In this document: positions 8,202-17,380 of the stretch, piece by piece
How positions within the stretch are numbered: the first letter of the stretch is position 1
Layout of the letters: each line of letters begins with the position of its first letter
Assembly: GCF_963677315.1 (NCBI RefSeq)
Contig: NZ_OY781939.1
Location: forward strand, 2,356,001-2,420,000
From: an uncultured Sphaerochaeta sp.
Lineage (GTDB): Bacteria > Spirochaetota > Spirochaetia > Sphaerochaetales > Sphaerochaetaceae
Direction: 5' to 3'
DNA length: 64,000 bases
The notes under the pieces: generated by a model
What the model was told of the DNA's origin: nothing
The model's input: the letters and a program-made list of their open reading frames with translations, nothing else
Databases searched by the model: none
Translations under genes and position numbers: made by a program

Positions 8202-10133
8202 ATGGGAAGAATTATTGGAATTGACTTGGGGACTACCAATAGCTGCGTAGCAGTAATGGAAGGAAATGACCCCGTGGTCATCGCGAACAGCGAAGGTCAG
8301 CGGACAACCCCTAGTGTTGTTGGATTTACTGCCAAGGGAGACCGCCTGGTTGGGCAGCCTGCCAAGAACCAGATTGTTACCAATGCTGAGAATACCGTGT
8401 ATTCCATCAAGCGCTTCATGGGTAGAAAGTACCGTGAAGTTCCTTCTGAACTACAGAAGGTCTCCTATAAGGTAACCGCTGGAAGTAGCGATGAAATAAA
8501 AGTTGAAATTCGCGGAGAGTCTTTCTCTCCCCAGGAAATTTCTGCAGCAGTATTGCAGAAAATGAAGAAGACAGCTGAGGACTATCTTGGTGAACCGGTT
8601 ACTGAAGCCGTTATCACCGTCCCTGCATACTTCAACGATGCACAGAGACAGGCTACCAAAGATGCCGGTAAGATTGCTGGGCTTGATGTGAAGCGCATCG
8701 TAAATGAGCCCACTGCAGCTGCGTTGGCTTATGGCTTGGGCAAGGATGCTAATCGCGAGGAGAAAATTGCCGTCTACGACCTTGGTGGTGGTACATTTGA
8801 TATCTCCATTCTTGAACTTGGAGATGGTGTATTTGAAGTAAAATCCACGAATGGTGATACCCACCTTGGTGGTGATGACTTTGACCAGCGAATCATTGAC
8901 TGGATTGTCGGTGAGTTCAAGAAAACCAATGGGATTGACCTGGCAGCTGACAAGATGGCTTTGCAGAGACTGAGAGAGTCAGCTGAGAAAGCAAAGATTG
9001 AGCTTTCCAACTCAACCAGCACTGATATCAACTTGCCGTTCATCACCGCTGACAGCAGTGGTCCAAAACACCTGCAGATGACATTGACCCGTTCAAAGTT
9101 TGAGCAGTTGGTTGCCGACTTGATTGAACGTTCAAAGCTTCCCGCCCAGAATGCACTTCGTGATGCAGGCTTGACCGCTGCTGATATTGATGAAGTCATC
9201 CTGGTTGGTGGATCCACAAGAATTCCTGCAGTACAGGCTATGGTTCGTGAGCTGTTCAAGAAGGAGCCCCACAAGGGGGTAAACCCAGATGAAGTAGTTG
9301 CCATGGGCGCTGCCATTCAGGGTGGTATTCTTGGTGGTTCTGTGAAGGATGTGCTTTTGTTGGATGTTACCCCGCTTTCCTTGGGTATTGAAACCCTTGG
9401 TAGTGTTTGCACTCGTCTGATCGAGCGGAATACGACTATCCCAACCCGGAAGAGCCAGATCTTCAGTACTGCTGCTGATGGACAGACTGCTGTAAGCATT
9501 CATGTTCTTCAGGGTGAGCGCGAGATGGCCAGCCAGAACAGGACACTCGGAAAGTTTGACTTGGTTGGTATTCCTGCAGCCCCTCGTGGTGTGCCGCAGA
9601 TTGAGGTTACCTTCGACATCGATGCCAACGGTATTGTCCATGTATCTGCAAAGGATCTGGGTACCGGCAAGGAACAGAAGATTCGTATCGAATCCTCCAG
9701 TGGCCTCAGCGAAGATGAAATCGACAAGATGGTCAAGGAAGCAGAAGCCCACGCTGAAGAGGACAAGAGAGAACGTGCTCGTATCGATGCCCGCAATGAA
9801 GCTGACAGCCTGATCTACTCCACCGAGAAGTCCCTTAAGGATTATGGTGATAAGATCAGCAGTGAGGATAAGGCTACCATCGAAAGTGCTGTTGCAGACC
9901 TTAAGGGTGTCATGGACAACCAGAGTGCAACTGCAGAAGAGATCAAGGCCAAAGTTGAAGCCTTGCAGCAAGCTTCCTATAAGCTGGCTGAAGAAGTCTA
10001 TAAGCAGAGTGCAGCCTCTGGCGCTGAGGGCGCTGAAGGCCAAGCACAGGATACTGCCTCCCAGGAATCAACCGGGGAGACCAAAAAGCCCAAGGACGGC
10101 GTTGAAGATGCCGACTTTGAGGTCGTAGACTAA
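8202..10133 (+). CDS. dnaK: Chaperone protein DnaK (Hsp70)
   Basis: 643 residues, full length. The ATPase domain starts with [18 protein letters not shown] and shows the [15 protein letters not shown] phosphate loop and [11 protein letters not shown]. The interdomain linker [18 protein letters not shown] precedes the substrate-binding domain and helical lid. The C-terminus [11 protein letters not shown] is the usual DnaK-type end. TTGGAGAGGAG at about 8180-8190 is a strong ribosome site. DnaK refolds proteins in the cytoplasm with GrpE and DnaJ, encoded on either side. Confidence 0.98.
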   Translation: MGRIIGIDLGTTNSCVAVMEGNDPVVIANSEGQRTTPSVVGFTAKGDRLVGQPAKNQIVTNAENTVYSIKRFMGRKYREVPSELQKVSYKVTAGSSDEIKVEIRGESFSPQEISAAVLQKMKKTAEDYLGEPVTEAVITVPAYFNDAQRQATKDAGKIAGLDVKRIVNEPTAAALAYGLGKDANREEKIAVYDLGGGTFDISILELGDGVFEVKSTNGDTHLGGDDFDQRIIDWIVGEFKKTNGIDLAADKMALQRLRESAEKAKIELSNSTSTDINLPFITADSSGPKHLQMTLTRSKFEQLVADLIERSKLPAQNALRDAGLTAADIDEVILVGGSTRIPAVQAMVRELFKKEPHKGVNPDEVVAMGAAIQGGILGGSVKDVLLLDVTPLSLGIETLGSVCTRLIERNTTIPTRKSQIFSTAADGQTAVSIHVLQGEREMASQNRTLGKFDLVGIPAAPRGVPQIEVTFDIDANGIVHVSAKDLGTGKEQKIRIESSSGLSEDEIDKMVKEAEAHAEEDKRERARIDARNEADSLIYSTEKSLKDYGDKISSEDKATIESAVADLKGVMDNQSATAEEIKAKVEALQQASYKLAEEVYKQSAASGAEGAEGQAQDTASQESTGETKKPKDGVEDADFEVVD

Positions 10134-10170
10134 GGAGTCGATTACAAGGTACTATATTTAAACGGCTTAC

Positions 10171-10198
10171 CATCATGTCGGCTTCGGCCGACATGATG
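10171..10198 (+). terminator. Strong UUCG hairpin between dnaK and dnaJ
   Basis: A perfect 12-bp stem, CATCATGTCGGC and GCCGACATGATG, closed by TTCG and followed by TTTCT. It lies 35 bases before dnaJ. It probably attenuates read-through or protects the dnaK 3' end, lowering DnaJ relative to DnaK. Confidence 0.8.
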
Positions 10199-10233
10199 TT
10201 TCTAAAGCCAATCTGTTCTAAGGAAGTCGCACC

Positions 10234-11373
10234 GTGGCGAAACGTGATTATTATGAAGTGCTTGGAGTTGGAAAGACTGCAACACTAGACGAAATTAAAA
10301 AGGCATATCGCAAACTGGCAATTGCCAACCACCCAGACCGCAATCCAGGGGACAAGGAAGCCGAGGATCGCTTCAAGGAAGCAACCGAGGCATATGATGT
10401 TCTAGGTGATGAAAAGAAACGCAAAATGTACGATCAATACGGTTTTGCGGGAGTTGATGGCGCCAATGGTGGTGGTCATGACTACTCCAATGTGTACCGT
10501 GATTTCAGCGACATTTTTGGCGGTGGATTTGGCGGCGGTGGTTTTGAGGATATTTTCAGCTCCTTCTTCGGTGGAGGTGGTGGAAGATCTCAAGGCCGGG
10601 GAGGCCAGAGAGGCCCTGAAGCAGGATCTTCACTTCGGTATGACGTGGATATCGATTTTAAGGATGCCGTTTTTGGCACGAAAATCGAAGTTGCGTACTC
10701 CCATCAGGTAGCATGTGATGTCTGTCATGGAAGTGGAAGTGAAGGCGGATCTGGAACCAAGGTTTGTCCGACCTGTAATGGTTCAGGACAGGTCAGGCGA
10801 AACAGTGGATTCTTTGCAATCGCCAGTGCCTGCCCAACCTGTGGCGGTAGTGGTCATGTCATTGAAAATCCCTGCTCATCCTGCCATGGCACTGGTTTGA
10901 AGAGAAAGCAACAGAAGGTGAAAGTCTCCATTCCTGCTGGAGTGGATACCGGTAGTAGGGTAGTACTCAGGGGAATGGGAGATGCAGGTCCTAATGGAGG
11001 CCCAGCCGGGGACTTGTATGTATACATCAATGTCAAACCCCATAAATACTTTGTCCGTCAGGACTATGATCTATTCTGCCAGATACCCATCTCTATAACG
11101 CAGGCATCTTTGGGCGGAGAGATAAAAGTTCCTACCATTGATGGTAATTCCATCAAGGTGAACATTCCTTCTGGTATCCAGAGTGGTAAAATGCTGCGAG
11201 TAAAAGGTCGGGGAGTTACCAAACTCAATACAACTGACCGGGGTGACATGTACATCAAGTTACAGGTCCAGATTCCCAAGCGATTGGGAATGAAGGCGAA
11301 GAAGTTGATGCAGGAATTAAGTGCTGCATTGGGTGAGGATGAGTCCCCCAATCCAGTTCCTTTCGAAGCGTAA
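10234..11373 (+). CDS. dnaJ: Chaperone protein DnaJ (Hsp40)
   Basis: 379 residues from a GTG at 10234 with AAGGAAG upstream. The J domain (residues 1-70) contains the HPD motif in [10 protein letters not shown]. It is followed by a Gly/Phe-rich linker ([20 protein letters not shown]) and four zinc-finger repeats: [24 protein letters not shown] and CSSCHGTG. The C-terminal substrate-binding domains follow. It is thus a class I DnaJ that stimulates DnaK ATPase. A strong hairpin between dnaK and dnaJ suggests reduced or separate expression. Confidence 0.97.
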   Translation: MAKRDYYEVLGVGKTATLDEIKKAYRKLAIANHPDRNPGDKEAEDRFKEATEAYDVLGDEKKRKMYDQYGFAGVDGANGGGHDYSNVYRDFSDIFGGGFGGGGFEDIFSSFFGGGGGRSQGRGGQRGPEAGSSLRYDVDIDFKDAVFGTKIEVAYSHQVACDVCHGSGSEGGSGTKVCPTCNGSGQVRRNSGFFAIASACPTCGGSGHVIENPCSSCHGTGLKRKQQKVKVSIPAGVDTGSRVVLRGMGDAGPNGGPAGDLYVYINVKPHKYFVRQDYDLFCQIPISITQASLGGEIKVPTIDGNSIKVNIPSGIQSGKMLRVKGRGVTKLNTTDRGDMYIKLQVQIPKRLGMKAKKLMQELSAALGEDESPNPVPFEA

Positions 11374-11379
11374 TGAATT

Positions 11380-11401
11380 GGGCTGCCATGGTTGGTAGCC
11401 C
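11380..11401 (+). terminator. Hairpin after dnaJ
   Basis: GGGCTGCC, loop ATGGTT, GGTAGCCC (8 bp with one G-T pair), followed by TTTCATC. It is a probable terminator of the chaperone cluster although the T-run is short; rlmB starts 29 bases later. Confidence 0.55.
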
Positions 11402-11430
11402 TTTCATCGCGTAATGCATAGGAGCATTGT

Positions 11431-12186
11431 ATGGGTGAGAAAATAATTGGCTTTCATGCCATAGAAGAAGGTCTGAAAAAGGCTTCCTCAGGGTCGGTGC
11501 TCTACATCGCCAGAGGAATGGGTGGTCATACCCAAGATTTGGAACGACAAGCTCGACTGAGCTCGAAAGTTGTGGTCAAGAAGATTGCAAAGGTTGAAAT
11601 GGACCGAATGGTCAGTCAGGCTGACCATCGGGGTGTTGTACTGGATCTTGTGAGTTCTGCACAGGAGTTGGGTGGCAAGGTCCAGAATCTTTCAGTAAAG
11701 GATTTTTGCAAGAATCTTAAGGATGATGACAGTGCACTGGTCCTGGTGCTTGATGAGATTACCGATCCTCAGAACCTAGGAGCCATCCTTCGCTCAGCAG
11801 ATCAGTTCTCTGTATCCCTGGTTGTAATTCCTGATAGACGGAGTGCCCATGCGAACAGCACGGTCATTAAAGTCTCCTCTGGGGCGGCACACTATGTACC
11901 CATGACGCAGGTGACAAACATCAACCGTGAAATTGAGTACCTGAAGAGTCAAGGGTTCTGGGTATATGGTGCGGCTATGGATGGGCAGGCAGTATACAAG
12001 ACTACATTTCCCAATAGAACCGTATTGGTAATGGGGAATGAAGGAAAGGGGATCGGGCAGCTTACCCAGCGGCTCTGCGACCATATGGTCACCATTCCTA
12101 TGACCGGTCACATCGATTCCTTGAACGTTTCCGTTGCAACAGGAATACTCCTTTATGAAGTGAGAAGACAACAGGCAACGAAATAG
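11431..12186 (+). CDS. rlmB: RlmB-type 23S rRNA (guanosine-2'-O)-methyltransferase
   Basis: 251 residues of the SpoU/TrmH (SPOUT) family. The N-terminal substrate-binding domain (EKIIGFHAIEEGLKK... DHRGVVLDL) is followed by the knotted SAM domain with LDEITDPQNLGAILRSADQF, VLVMGNEGKGIG and IPMTGHIDSLNVSVATGILLYE, the three SPOUT motifs. RlmB methylates G2251 of 23S rRNA in E. coli. The N-terminal domain and start GFHAIEEGL favour RlmB over TrmH/TrmL, but another SpoU target cannot be excluded. Confidence 0.88.
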   Translation: MGEKIIGFHAIEEGLKKASSGSVLYIARGMGGHTQDLERQARLSSKVVVKKIAKVEMDRMVSQADHRGVVLDLVSSAQELGGKVQNLSVKDFCKNLKDDDSALVLVLDEITDPQNLGAILRSADQFSVSLVVIPDRRSAHANSTVIKVSSGAAHYVPMTQVTNINREIEYLKSQGFWVYGAAMDGQAVYKTTFPNRTVLVMGNEGKGIGQLTQRLCDHMVTIPMTGHIDSLNVSVATGILLYEVRRQQATK

Positions 12187-12213
12187 GAACAGATAGCATT
12201 AATATTTGTGATT

Positions 12214-12239
12214 AGGGGTGCCATTGTGGCACCTCTTTT
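12214..12239 (+). terminator. Rho-independent terminator of rlmB
   Basis: AGGGGTGCCA, loop TTG, TGGCACCTCT with one G-T pair (10-bp stem), then TTT. A clear intrinsic terminator. Confidence 0.85.
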
Positions 12240-12247
12240 GGTATACT

Positions 12248-12277
12248 TTGACTCGTTTGCATAATACAAATTAAACT
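12248..12277 (+). promoter_or_regulatory. Candidate promoter for the Wzi-like pair
   Basis: TTGACT at 12248-12253, 18-base spacer, TAAACT at 12272-12277, thirteen bases before the first barrel gene. CATAAT at 12260-12265 is an alternative -10 element. Confidence 0.4.
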
Positions 12278-12289
12278 GGAGCGTATAGA

Positions 12290-14062
12290 ATGCGTATAAC
12301 TCGAGTATTGGTGTGTTGTCTTGTAATGTGTCTCCTATCTACCTCGATATTTGGGGCAGTAAATCAGCAAAAGATCTATAGCTTGGACAGTGATGTGTAT
12401 GATGCTCTACAGGCGCTCTATATCCACCAAGGGTTATCCCTTCCCTCAACCACTGGTCCTTATAGCCAAGCTGAGCTTTCCCTGATGGTCGAGAAAATCA
12501 AGGCATCAGCGTTGCAAGGCTCGATGAAACAAACCTATGAGTACGTCCAGGGAGTCCTCGGCATTGAACCAAAGACCCAAGGGAAGGGTATTGGCCTGAG
12601 TTGGGGCTTTGACGCAACCTTGGAAACCTATACCCACTCCGATACCACAGACTTCACAGGAAGGGAATCGTGGAACTATGATTCAATCCTTCACAAACCA
12701 TTTCTCACGGTAAGTCTGGAAACATGGCCTGCAGAATCCTTCTATGGATATTCTGAGTTGAGTGTAGGGAATACCTTTACATTGAAAAACGGATTTGGTG
12801 CTACTACATTTGCTACAAACGTACCCATGGTTCCTCCTTCTCTTATGCCTGACCTAGACTTCAACATGCCTTATAGGGCCTTCGTTGCAGCAGGAGGGGA
12901 TCATTGGAGTCTCCAGGTAGGTCGAGACAGACTGAGTTGGGGAGCAGGACATACAGGTAACCTCATGGTTAGTGATTCCTTCAAGTACCATAACATGGCA
13001 CGTGTGACCACCTTCAGTGACAAATTCAAATATACCTTTGTGACATCGTTCTTTCCGCATCCGAGTCAATATTTTAATGCATCAGTTGCGATGGGAGCAA
13101 GTACTCCCATCGAAGGAGATGGCCAGTCAGAAGTGCTGGATGGCATCTACATGTTCATGTCCCATCGACTCGAGTGGAGAATGCTTCAGGATAAAGTAGG
13201 CCTTACGCTGACTGAGAGTATCATGTACCAGAGCAAGGAAAACTTTCTGGACCTGAGAATCCTCAATCCTGCCATGATCTTCCATGATTACTATATCCGC
13301 AGCAATGCAAACTCCATCCTTGGGCTTGAAATCGACTATACGCCAGTGAGTGGCTTGAATATCTATGCTCAGGCAGCGGTTGATGAATTCTCCCTGCCTG
13401 GCGAACCAGTTCCTAGTGACACGGCGAAAAACTTCCCAATCACCTTTGGCTATCTGGCTGGAATCAAGGGAGTAGTGCCGGTAGCCGATGCAGTAGGGTA
13501 TGGTTCCTTGGAATTTGCCTATACCGACCCCTATCTTTATCTACGCTATTCTACACAAACAGATCAAACAACAAGTTCGCATGAAGATTATGGGCTCAAC
13601 TATGTGGGTGCCATCAGGGAGTTCACCAATGAATCTGGAATGCGTTACAACTCTGAATTTATCGGCTACACCTACGGTAATGATGCCCTGGTGGTTAATC
13701 TCAATGGCGGTGTGAAGTCTTATGGGAAGTGGAATCTGAGTGGAAATATCTTCTACATGGCCCACGGGACCTTCGATATGTTTACGATCTTTAGCGAAGT
13801 TGGGGCAGGAGCAGCTCCTATTGTGACAACCCCTACAGATACTGGCAGTGACAGTATCGGCAACTACGCTGATTCCAGTTATGCGTCCCGTAATGCTGTA
13901 GAGCATACCCTTGTTGCAGGAGTCAATGGATCCTACCAGATCACCGATACGCTGAAAACCTTTGGGCAACTGGATTATATCACCATAGAGAACTATCAGA
14001 ATATTTCTGGACAGAAAGCGAGTGATATTCAGTTTACCCTTGGCCTGAGCTATACAATCTGA
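12290..14062 (+). CDS. Wzi-like outer-membrane beta-barrel protein (paralogue 1)
   Basis: 590 residues with a signal peptide (RVLVCCLVMCLLSTSIFGA). A periplasmic alpha-helical N-terminal region (YDALQALYIHQGLSLPSTTGPYSQAEL) precedes a long series of alternating-hydrophobic strands, ending in LGLSYTI with an aromatic-rich last strand, as in outer-membrane barrels. WSLQVGRDRLSWGAGHTGNLM and FLDLRILNPAMIFH resemble the capsule-assembly Wzi family, but no capsule genes are near. The next gene is a diverged paralogue in tandem. The outer-membrane barrel call is firm; a polysaccharide-binding role is inference. Confidence 0.75.
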   Translation: MRITRVLVCCLVMCLLSTSIFGAVNQQKIYSLDSDVYDALQALYIHQGLSLPSTTGPYSQAELSLMVEKIKASALQGSMKQTYEYVQGVLGIEPKTQGKGIGLSWGFDATLETYTHSDTTDFTGRESWNYDSILHKPFLTVSLETWPAESFYGYSELSVGNTFTLKNGFGATTFATNVPMVPPSLMPDLDFNMPYRAFVAAGGDHWSLQVGRDRLSWGAGHTGNLMVSDSFKYHNMARVTTFSDKFKYTFVTSFFPHPSQYFNASVAMGASTPIEGDGQSEVLDGIYMFMSHRLEWRMLQDKVGLTLTESIMYQSKENFLDLRILNPAMIFHDYYIRSNANSILGLEIDYTPVSGLNIYAQAAVDEFSLPGEPVPSDTAKNFPITFGYLAGIKGVVPVADAVGYGSLEFAYTDPYLYLRYSTQTDQTTSSHEDYGLNYVGAIREFTNESGMRYNSEFIGYTYGNDALVVNLNGGVKSYGKWNLSGNIFYMAHGTFDMFTIFSEVGAGAAPIVTTPTDTGSDSIGNYADSSYASRNAVEHTLVAGVNGSYQITDTLKTFGQLDYITIENYQNISGQKASDIQFTLGLSYTI

Positions 14063-14075
14063 TAAGGGAGTGCGT

Positions 14076-15770
14076 GTGAGACGACTATCCATCATTCTGT
14101 TGTTGATTGGAATATGCGTGGGACCACTTCTTGCCACCACCGGCGCACAGGAAGTGATCCCTCTCTCTGATCCCATCTATCAGGAGATGGACCTCCTGTA
14201 CTTGATTACAGGAACAGGTACACCTTCCGCTTCCCGGCCTTGGACGAAAGCTGAAGCCCAAAAGCTGCTCTCCAATATCAACGCTGGGGAGGAGGGGAGC
14301 ACGCAGCATGCGCTCTATGCTTCCATACATCAAACGGCGTATGAATCACTTCGTTGGTTGTTTCCTGACGAATTTGCTCTCTCGGCCAACCTCGATCTTT
14401 CTCTGGAGGGCTATGCCCATCATAACCCATCGTATAACTCCTTGGGGAGATGGAATTATGCTTTCCCGGACCGAAAGCCTCTGGCTAGACTCCGGTTGGA
14501 TATGGCAATATCAGATTTTTTCTACACCTATAGTGATTTGCAATATGGGTATGGTTTATATACACATGATGATGTAATTCCACATCTTGCAGATGACCAT
14601 ACATTGGTAGGTGCGCTTATCCCTGAGGCAAGTACCAATAATATATACTATATAGATGGGTCGACCCCCCTCATCCAATATCAGAAACGTTTTGCAAACA
14701 ACCTGATTCCTGCAAGCAAGCATTTTGACTTCCAATGGCCAAAACGCGCAGTATTCTCTGTTGGTTCCGGGCATTGGAATCTTACCTTCAGCCGAGATAG
14801 GATTTCATGGGGTAACTCCAGGATCGGGAACTTCATCTTGGATGATCATATCGACTTCCATGAGTATCTTCGTTTTACTGCCTTTTCAAACTATTTCAAA
14901 TATGAGGCATTGACGGTTTTCTTCGATACCTACTATGCCAATGAACCACACATTCGTATGTTGCTCGCTCATCGTCTGGAATTCCGACCTTGGGAGAAAC
15001 TGACGCTTGCAGTTAGTGAGAATGTCATGTACAAGGATGATTTCCTGGATGTCAGATTTCTCAACCCATCATTTATCTATCATAACCTGCATCAGGAGAG
15101 TAAGTTCAACGCAATAGCGCATGCTGAACTGGCCTACGTCCCTGTCTCAGGGGTCCGTCTATATGGACAGTTTGCCTTGGATCAAGCTGTTGCCCCTAAT
15201 GAGGACCCTGATGAAGAGGACACAGCCTGGGCTCTTTCTTTGGGACTGGAAGTGGCAAGACCACTGGAAAGGGGTGTGCTCTCCAGCGTATGGGAAGCTT
15301 CCATGGCTCTTCCCAGTATGTATCGCCGAGATCATGTTGACTTCTTGATGATCCGGCGGTATGCAGGACTTGGGAGGACCGTGCATCTGCTTGACTACAT
15401 CGGTTCACCCTATGGGGGGGATGCCTTGGTGTTTCTCTCTGAGACAAACTACCATGTACCCTCAGTTGGTACCCTCTCCCTGACCTTCACAGCTGCCCTG
15501 AAAGGCGAGATAGATATGTATACACCAAGTATTGGTGGTACCACTGATTATGGTGCTGTTCTGTTCTCACAAAATATGATCTCAACAGCTTTTTGTGCAA
15601 CTCTCTCAGGAAAGAAGGAGCTGGAACTAAGCTTATCAGGTATTGAGCGATGGGAAATTTATTCTAGTCTCTCGTATCTCTCCTTTGGGGAGTATTTACA
15701 ATCGAGTCATACGTTTACTCTAGATTCTTGGGATCTGCAGGTTGTTTTGGGAACCTCAGTTACTTTCTAA
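14076..15770 (+). CDS. Wzi-like outer-membrane beta-barrel protein (paralogue 2)
   Basis: 564 residues with a signal peptide (LSIILLLIGICVGPLLATTGA). GTG 14076 is chosen because AAGGGAG ends six bases before it; a GTG at 14070 overlaps that site. It shares the layout of the preceding protein: the helical region YQEMDLLYLITGTGTPSAS..., then WNLTFSRDRISWGNSRIGNFIL and FLDVRFLNPSFIYHNL, and a terminal strand LQVVLGTSVTF. The pair are tandem duplicates that have diverged strongly outside these blocks. They are 13 bases apart and probably co-transcribed. The ligand is unknown. Confidence 0.72.
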   Translation: MRRLSIILLLIGICVGPLLATTGAQEVIPLSDPIYQEMDLLYLITGTGTPSASRPWTKAEAQKLLSNINAGEEGSTQHALYASIHQTAYESLRWLFPDEFALSANLDLSLEGYAHHNPSYNSLGRWNYAFPDRKPLARLRLDMAISDFFYTYSDLQYGYGLYTHDDVIPHLADDHTLVGALIPEASTNNIYYIDGSTPLIQYQKRFANNLIPASKHFDFQWPKRAVFSVGSGHWNLTFSRDRISWGNSRIGNFILDDHIDFHEYLRFTAFSNYFKYEALTVFFDTYYANEPHIRMLLAHRLEFRPWEKLTLAVSENVMYKDDFLDVRFLNPSFIYHNLHQESKFNAIAHAELAYVPVSGVRLYGQFALDQAVAPNEDPDEEDTAWALSLGLEVARPLERGVLSSVWEASMALPSMYRRDHVDFLMIRRYAGLGRTVHLLDYIGSPYGGDALVFLSETNYHVPSVGTLSLTFTAALKGEIDMYTPSIGGTTDYGAVLFSQNMISTAFCATLSGKKELELSLSGIERWEIYSSLSYLSFGEYLQSSHTFTLDSWDLQVVLGTSVTF

Positions 15771-15818
15771 TGACAAATGTACAGTGAGAAAATTATGTCA
15801 CAAGTTAAACGGTATTCA

Positions 15819-15848
15819 TTGACGGCAAGGGCAAACTGAGGGTAGGAT
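15819..15848 (+). promoter_or_regulatory. Promoter in the gene-free gap
   Basis: TTGACG at 15819-15824, 18-base spacer, TAGGAT at 15843-15848. No protein-coding gene follows; the predicted transcript runs into the terminator at 16017-16059. Confidence 0.45.
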
Positions 15849-15854
15849 GAAAGT

Positions 15855-16060
15855 AGAGATGGACCTTGTTTATGTGTTTCCTTCTAACAATGGTCTTTCT
15901 TCTGGAGTTCTGAGACGATTTCTTCTGACCGTTCCCTTTGCGTGGGGGGAATCGAAAAGTTGACGGCTGCCTGGGGAGGTGGCCGTCAGTCTTGAGGAAC
16001 TATGGAACGGTAGAGCATGAGACTTCACTGTGGGGTGTGAGGTCTCATTGCTTTTTTTTG
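15855..16060 (+). ncRNA. Candidate structured small RNA (~205 nt)
   Basis: The 302-base gap between the Wzi-like pair and purD has no credible ORF but has a promoter, several stems and an intrinsic terminator. Inside are a hairpin TGACGGCTGCC/GGTGGCCGTCA (15961-15988, two G-T pairs) and a perfect long-range pair CCGTTCC/GGAACGG that would enclose it (about 15929-15935 with 16004-16010). The size would suit a regulator such as 6S RNA, but I could not build a convincing 6S rod with a central bubble. A long 3' UTR of the barrel operon is the alternative. Confidence 0.35.
16017..16059 (+). terminator. Rho-independent terminator, plus strand
   Basis: ATGAGACTTCAC (16017-16028), 8-base loop, GTGAGGTCTCAT (16037-16048), then TGC and eight T residues. 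A strong intrinsic terminator facing purD's 3' end; the opposite strand lacks a T-run. Confidence 0.9.
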
Positions 16061-16072
16061 AGTTTTTTGGTT

Positions 16073-17329
16073 TTAGTTCTCGAAAAACCGATTTCCAATA
16101 TCTTGCCGATACCAGGCACCTTCAAAATTTACCTGTTTGGCACCTTTGTATGCATTCTTGTTTGCATTCATGATATTGTAGCCGATTCCCACCACAGTGA
16201 CACAACGTCCACCGGTGGTAACCAATTTGCCTTCATACTCTTGGACTCCTCCGAAAAAGTAACGAGGAGCGCCTTCGAAGCTATTGTACAGCAGGGGAGC
16301 CGGCATTGGCTCAAGGTTTTTCCCAATAATGGGTTTTTCCGGATACCCATCAGAAGCAACCACCAAGGCTACTGCCGATTGATTGGAAACCTCAAGATTG
16401 AGGGATGAAAGCGTATCATGCTTCATGGCATCAAGAATATCGACAATGTCCGTATTGATGAGTGGAACGAATGCCTGAGCGGCAGGATCGTTGAAGCGAA
16501 CGTGATAATCAACAAGAATCGGCCCATTCTTGGTAATGATGACACTGATGGTCAGCACACCCTTGTAGGACATTTTTTCTGCCTTCAAGCCAAACAATAC
16601 CGGTTCAATGATTGAATCGACAAGGGCGTCACTAAGAGTTTTCTGGAGTGGGACCGGGCAAATGGAACCCATACCTCCGGTAGGCAGTCCTCCCTCCTCG
16701 ACTTTCATGTAGTCGCTTGAGGTGGGAAGCATAAGATACCCTTTGTTATCCAAGAAGAGGGTGATGGTTATGGGAAGGCCATTGAGGTGTTCTTCCAGAA
16801 TGATCGGGCCAGTGGCAAGTAGTCCCTTGGAAAAATCCATGAGGGTGGAGTAATCAGTGGAATCTACCATGACCCTACTGGGTGCAATAGCATTGCTTTT
16901 TACCACGAATCGTTCACCTTCATGACGTTTTAAATACTCTGAGAGTTTTTCTTCATCATCAAAGAGAACGTGGGAAGAGGTAGGAATGTTATGGCGGTCG
17001 GAAAACATACGGGCAAAATTTCGATCGCCTTCAAGCTTCAAAGCCCTGTTGGGTGCTCCGAATGTGTCTATTCCCCGTTCGTTGAGAAAGTCGATGACAC
17101 CTGTAAAGAGTGGTGCCTCAGTACCCACAAAGACGAAGTCGATACCATAGGTTTGGCAAGCCTCGTATACCTGCTCAGGGTCAGAAGGGTCAATTGACAG
17201 ATTTACCGCAATTGTCTTAGTTCCTACATTTCCAGGTGCTACATACAGACCATCAATCAGACGACTTTGAGAGAACCACCATGCAATGGCATGGTCTTTC
17301 GCTCCGGACCCTAACACTAATACTCTCAT
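16073..17329 (-). CDS. PurD-like ATP-grasp protein with altered active site
   Basis: 418 residues, colinear with phosphoribosylamine-glycine ligase. Start is ATG 17329 with AAGGAAA upstream. Family blocks are clear: MRVLVLGSGAKDHAIAWW, VGTEAPLFTGVIDFL, GDRNFARMFSDRHNIP, PTGGMGS, TTGGRCVTVVGIG and YRQDIGNR. However, the canonical ADGLAAGKGV loop reads SNAIAPSRVMV (about 145-155), and the metal-binding block EFN.RFGDPETQ reads DYHVRFNDPAAQ (274-285), replacing the Glu and Asn ligands by Asp and His. No other purine gene is near. It may be an altered-specificity or non-catalytic PurD paralogue. It is last in the tatD-dus-purD transcript. Confidence 0.75.
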   Translation of the reverse strand: MRVLVLGSGAKDHAIAWWFSQSRLIDGLYVAPGNVGTKTIAVNLSIDPSDPEQVYEACQTYGIDFVFVGTEAPLFTGVIDFLNERGIDTFGAPNRALKLEGDRNFARMFSDRHNIPTSSHVLFDDEEKLSEYLKRHEGERFVVKSNAIAPSRVMVDSTDYSTLMDFSKGLLATGPIILEEHLNGLPITITLFLDNKGYLMLPTSSDYMKVEEGGLPTGGMGSICPVPLQKTLSDALVDSIIEPVLFGLKAEKMSYKGVLTISVIITKNGPILVDYHVRFNDPAAQAFVPLINTDIVDILDAMKHDTLSSLNLEVSNQSAVALVVASDGYPEKPIIGKNLEPMPAPLLYNSFEGAPRYFFGGVQEYEGKLVTTGGRCVTVVGIGYNIMNANKNAYKGAKQVNFEGAWYRQDIGNRFFEN

Positions 17330-17380
17330 TGCATTTCCTTCCCGATGTGATTGCTCAAATAAACGTACCATTTTACCGCT

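Noticed and set aside
9132..10043. Long open frame (about 300 codons) antisense to dnaK
   Set aside because: Antisense frames opposite dnaK are a well-known codon-bias artefact; there is no ribosome site or known protein family, and dnaK on the other strand is certain.
15855..16060. tmRNA, RNase P RNA or SRP RNA in the gap
   Set aside because: No tRNA-like ends or tag frame, no GAGGAAAGTCC-type P RNA core and no GGAAGCAGC SRP loop are visible.
15938..16408. 156-codon frame running from the gap into purD antisense
   Set aside because: Most of it is opposite purD, and the gap part contains hairpins and a terminator; no ribosome site or protein-like composition.
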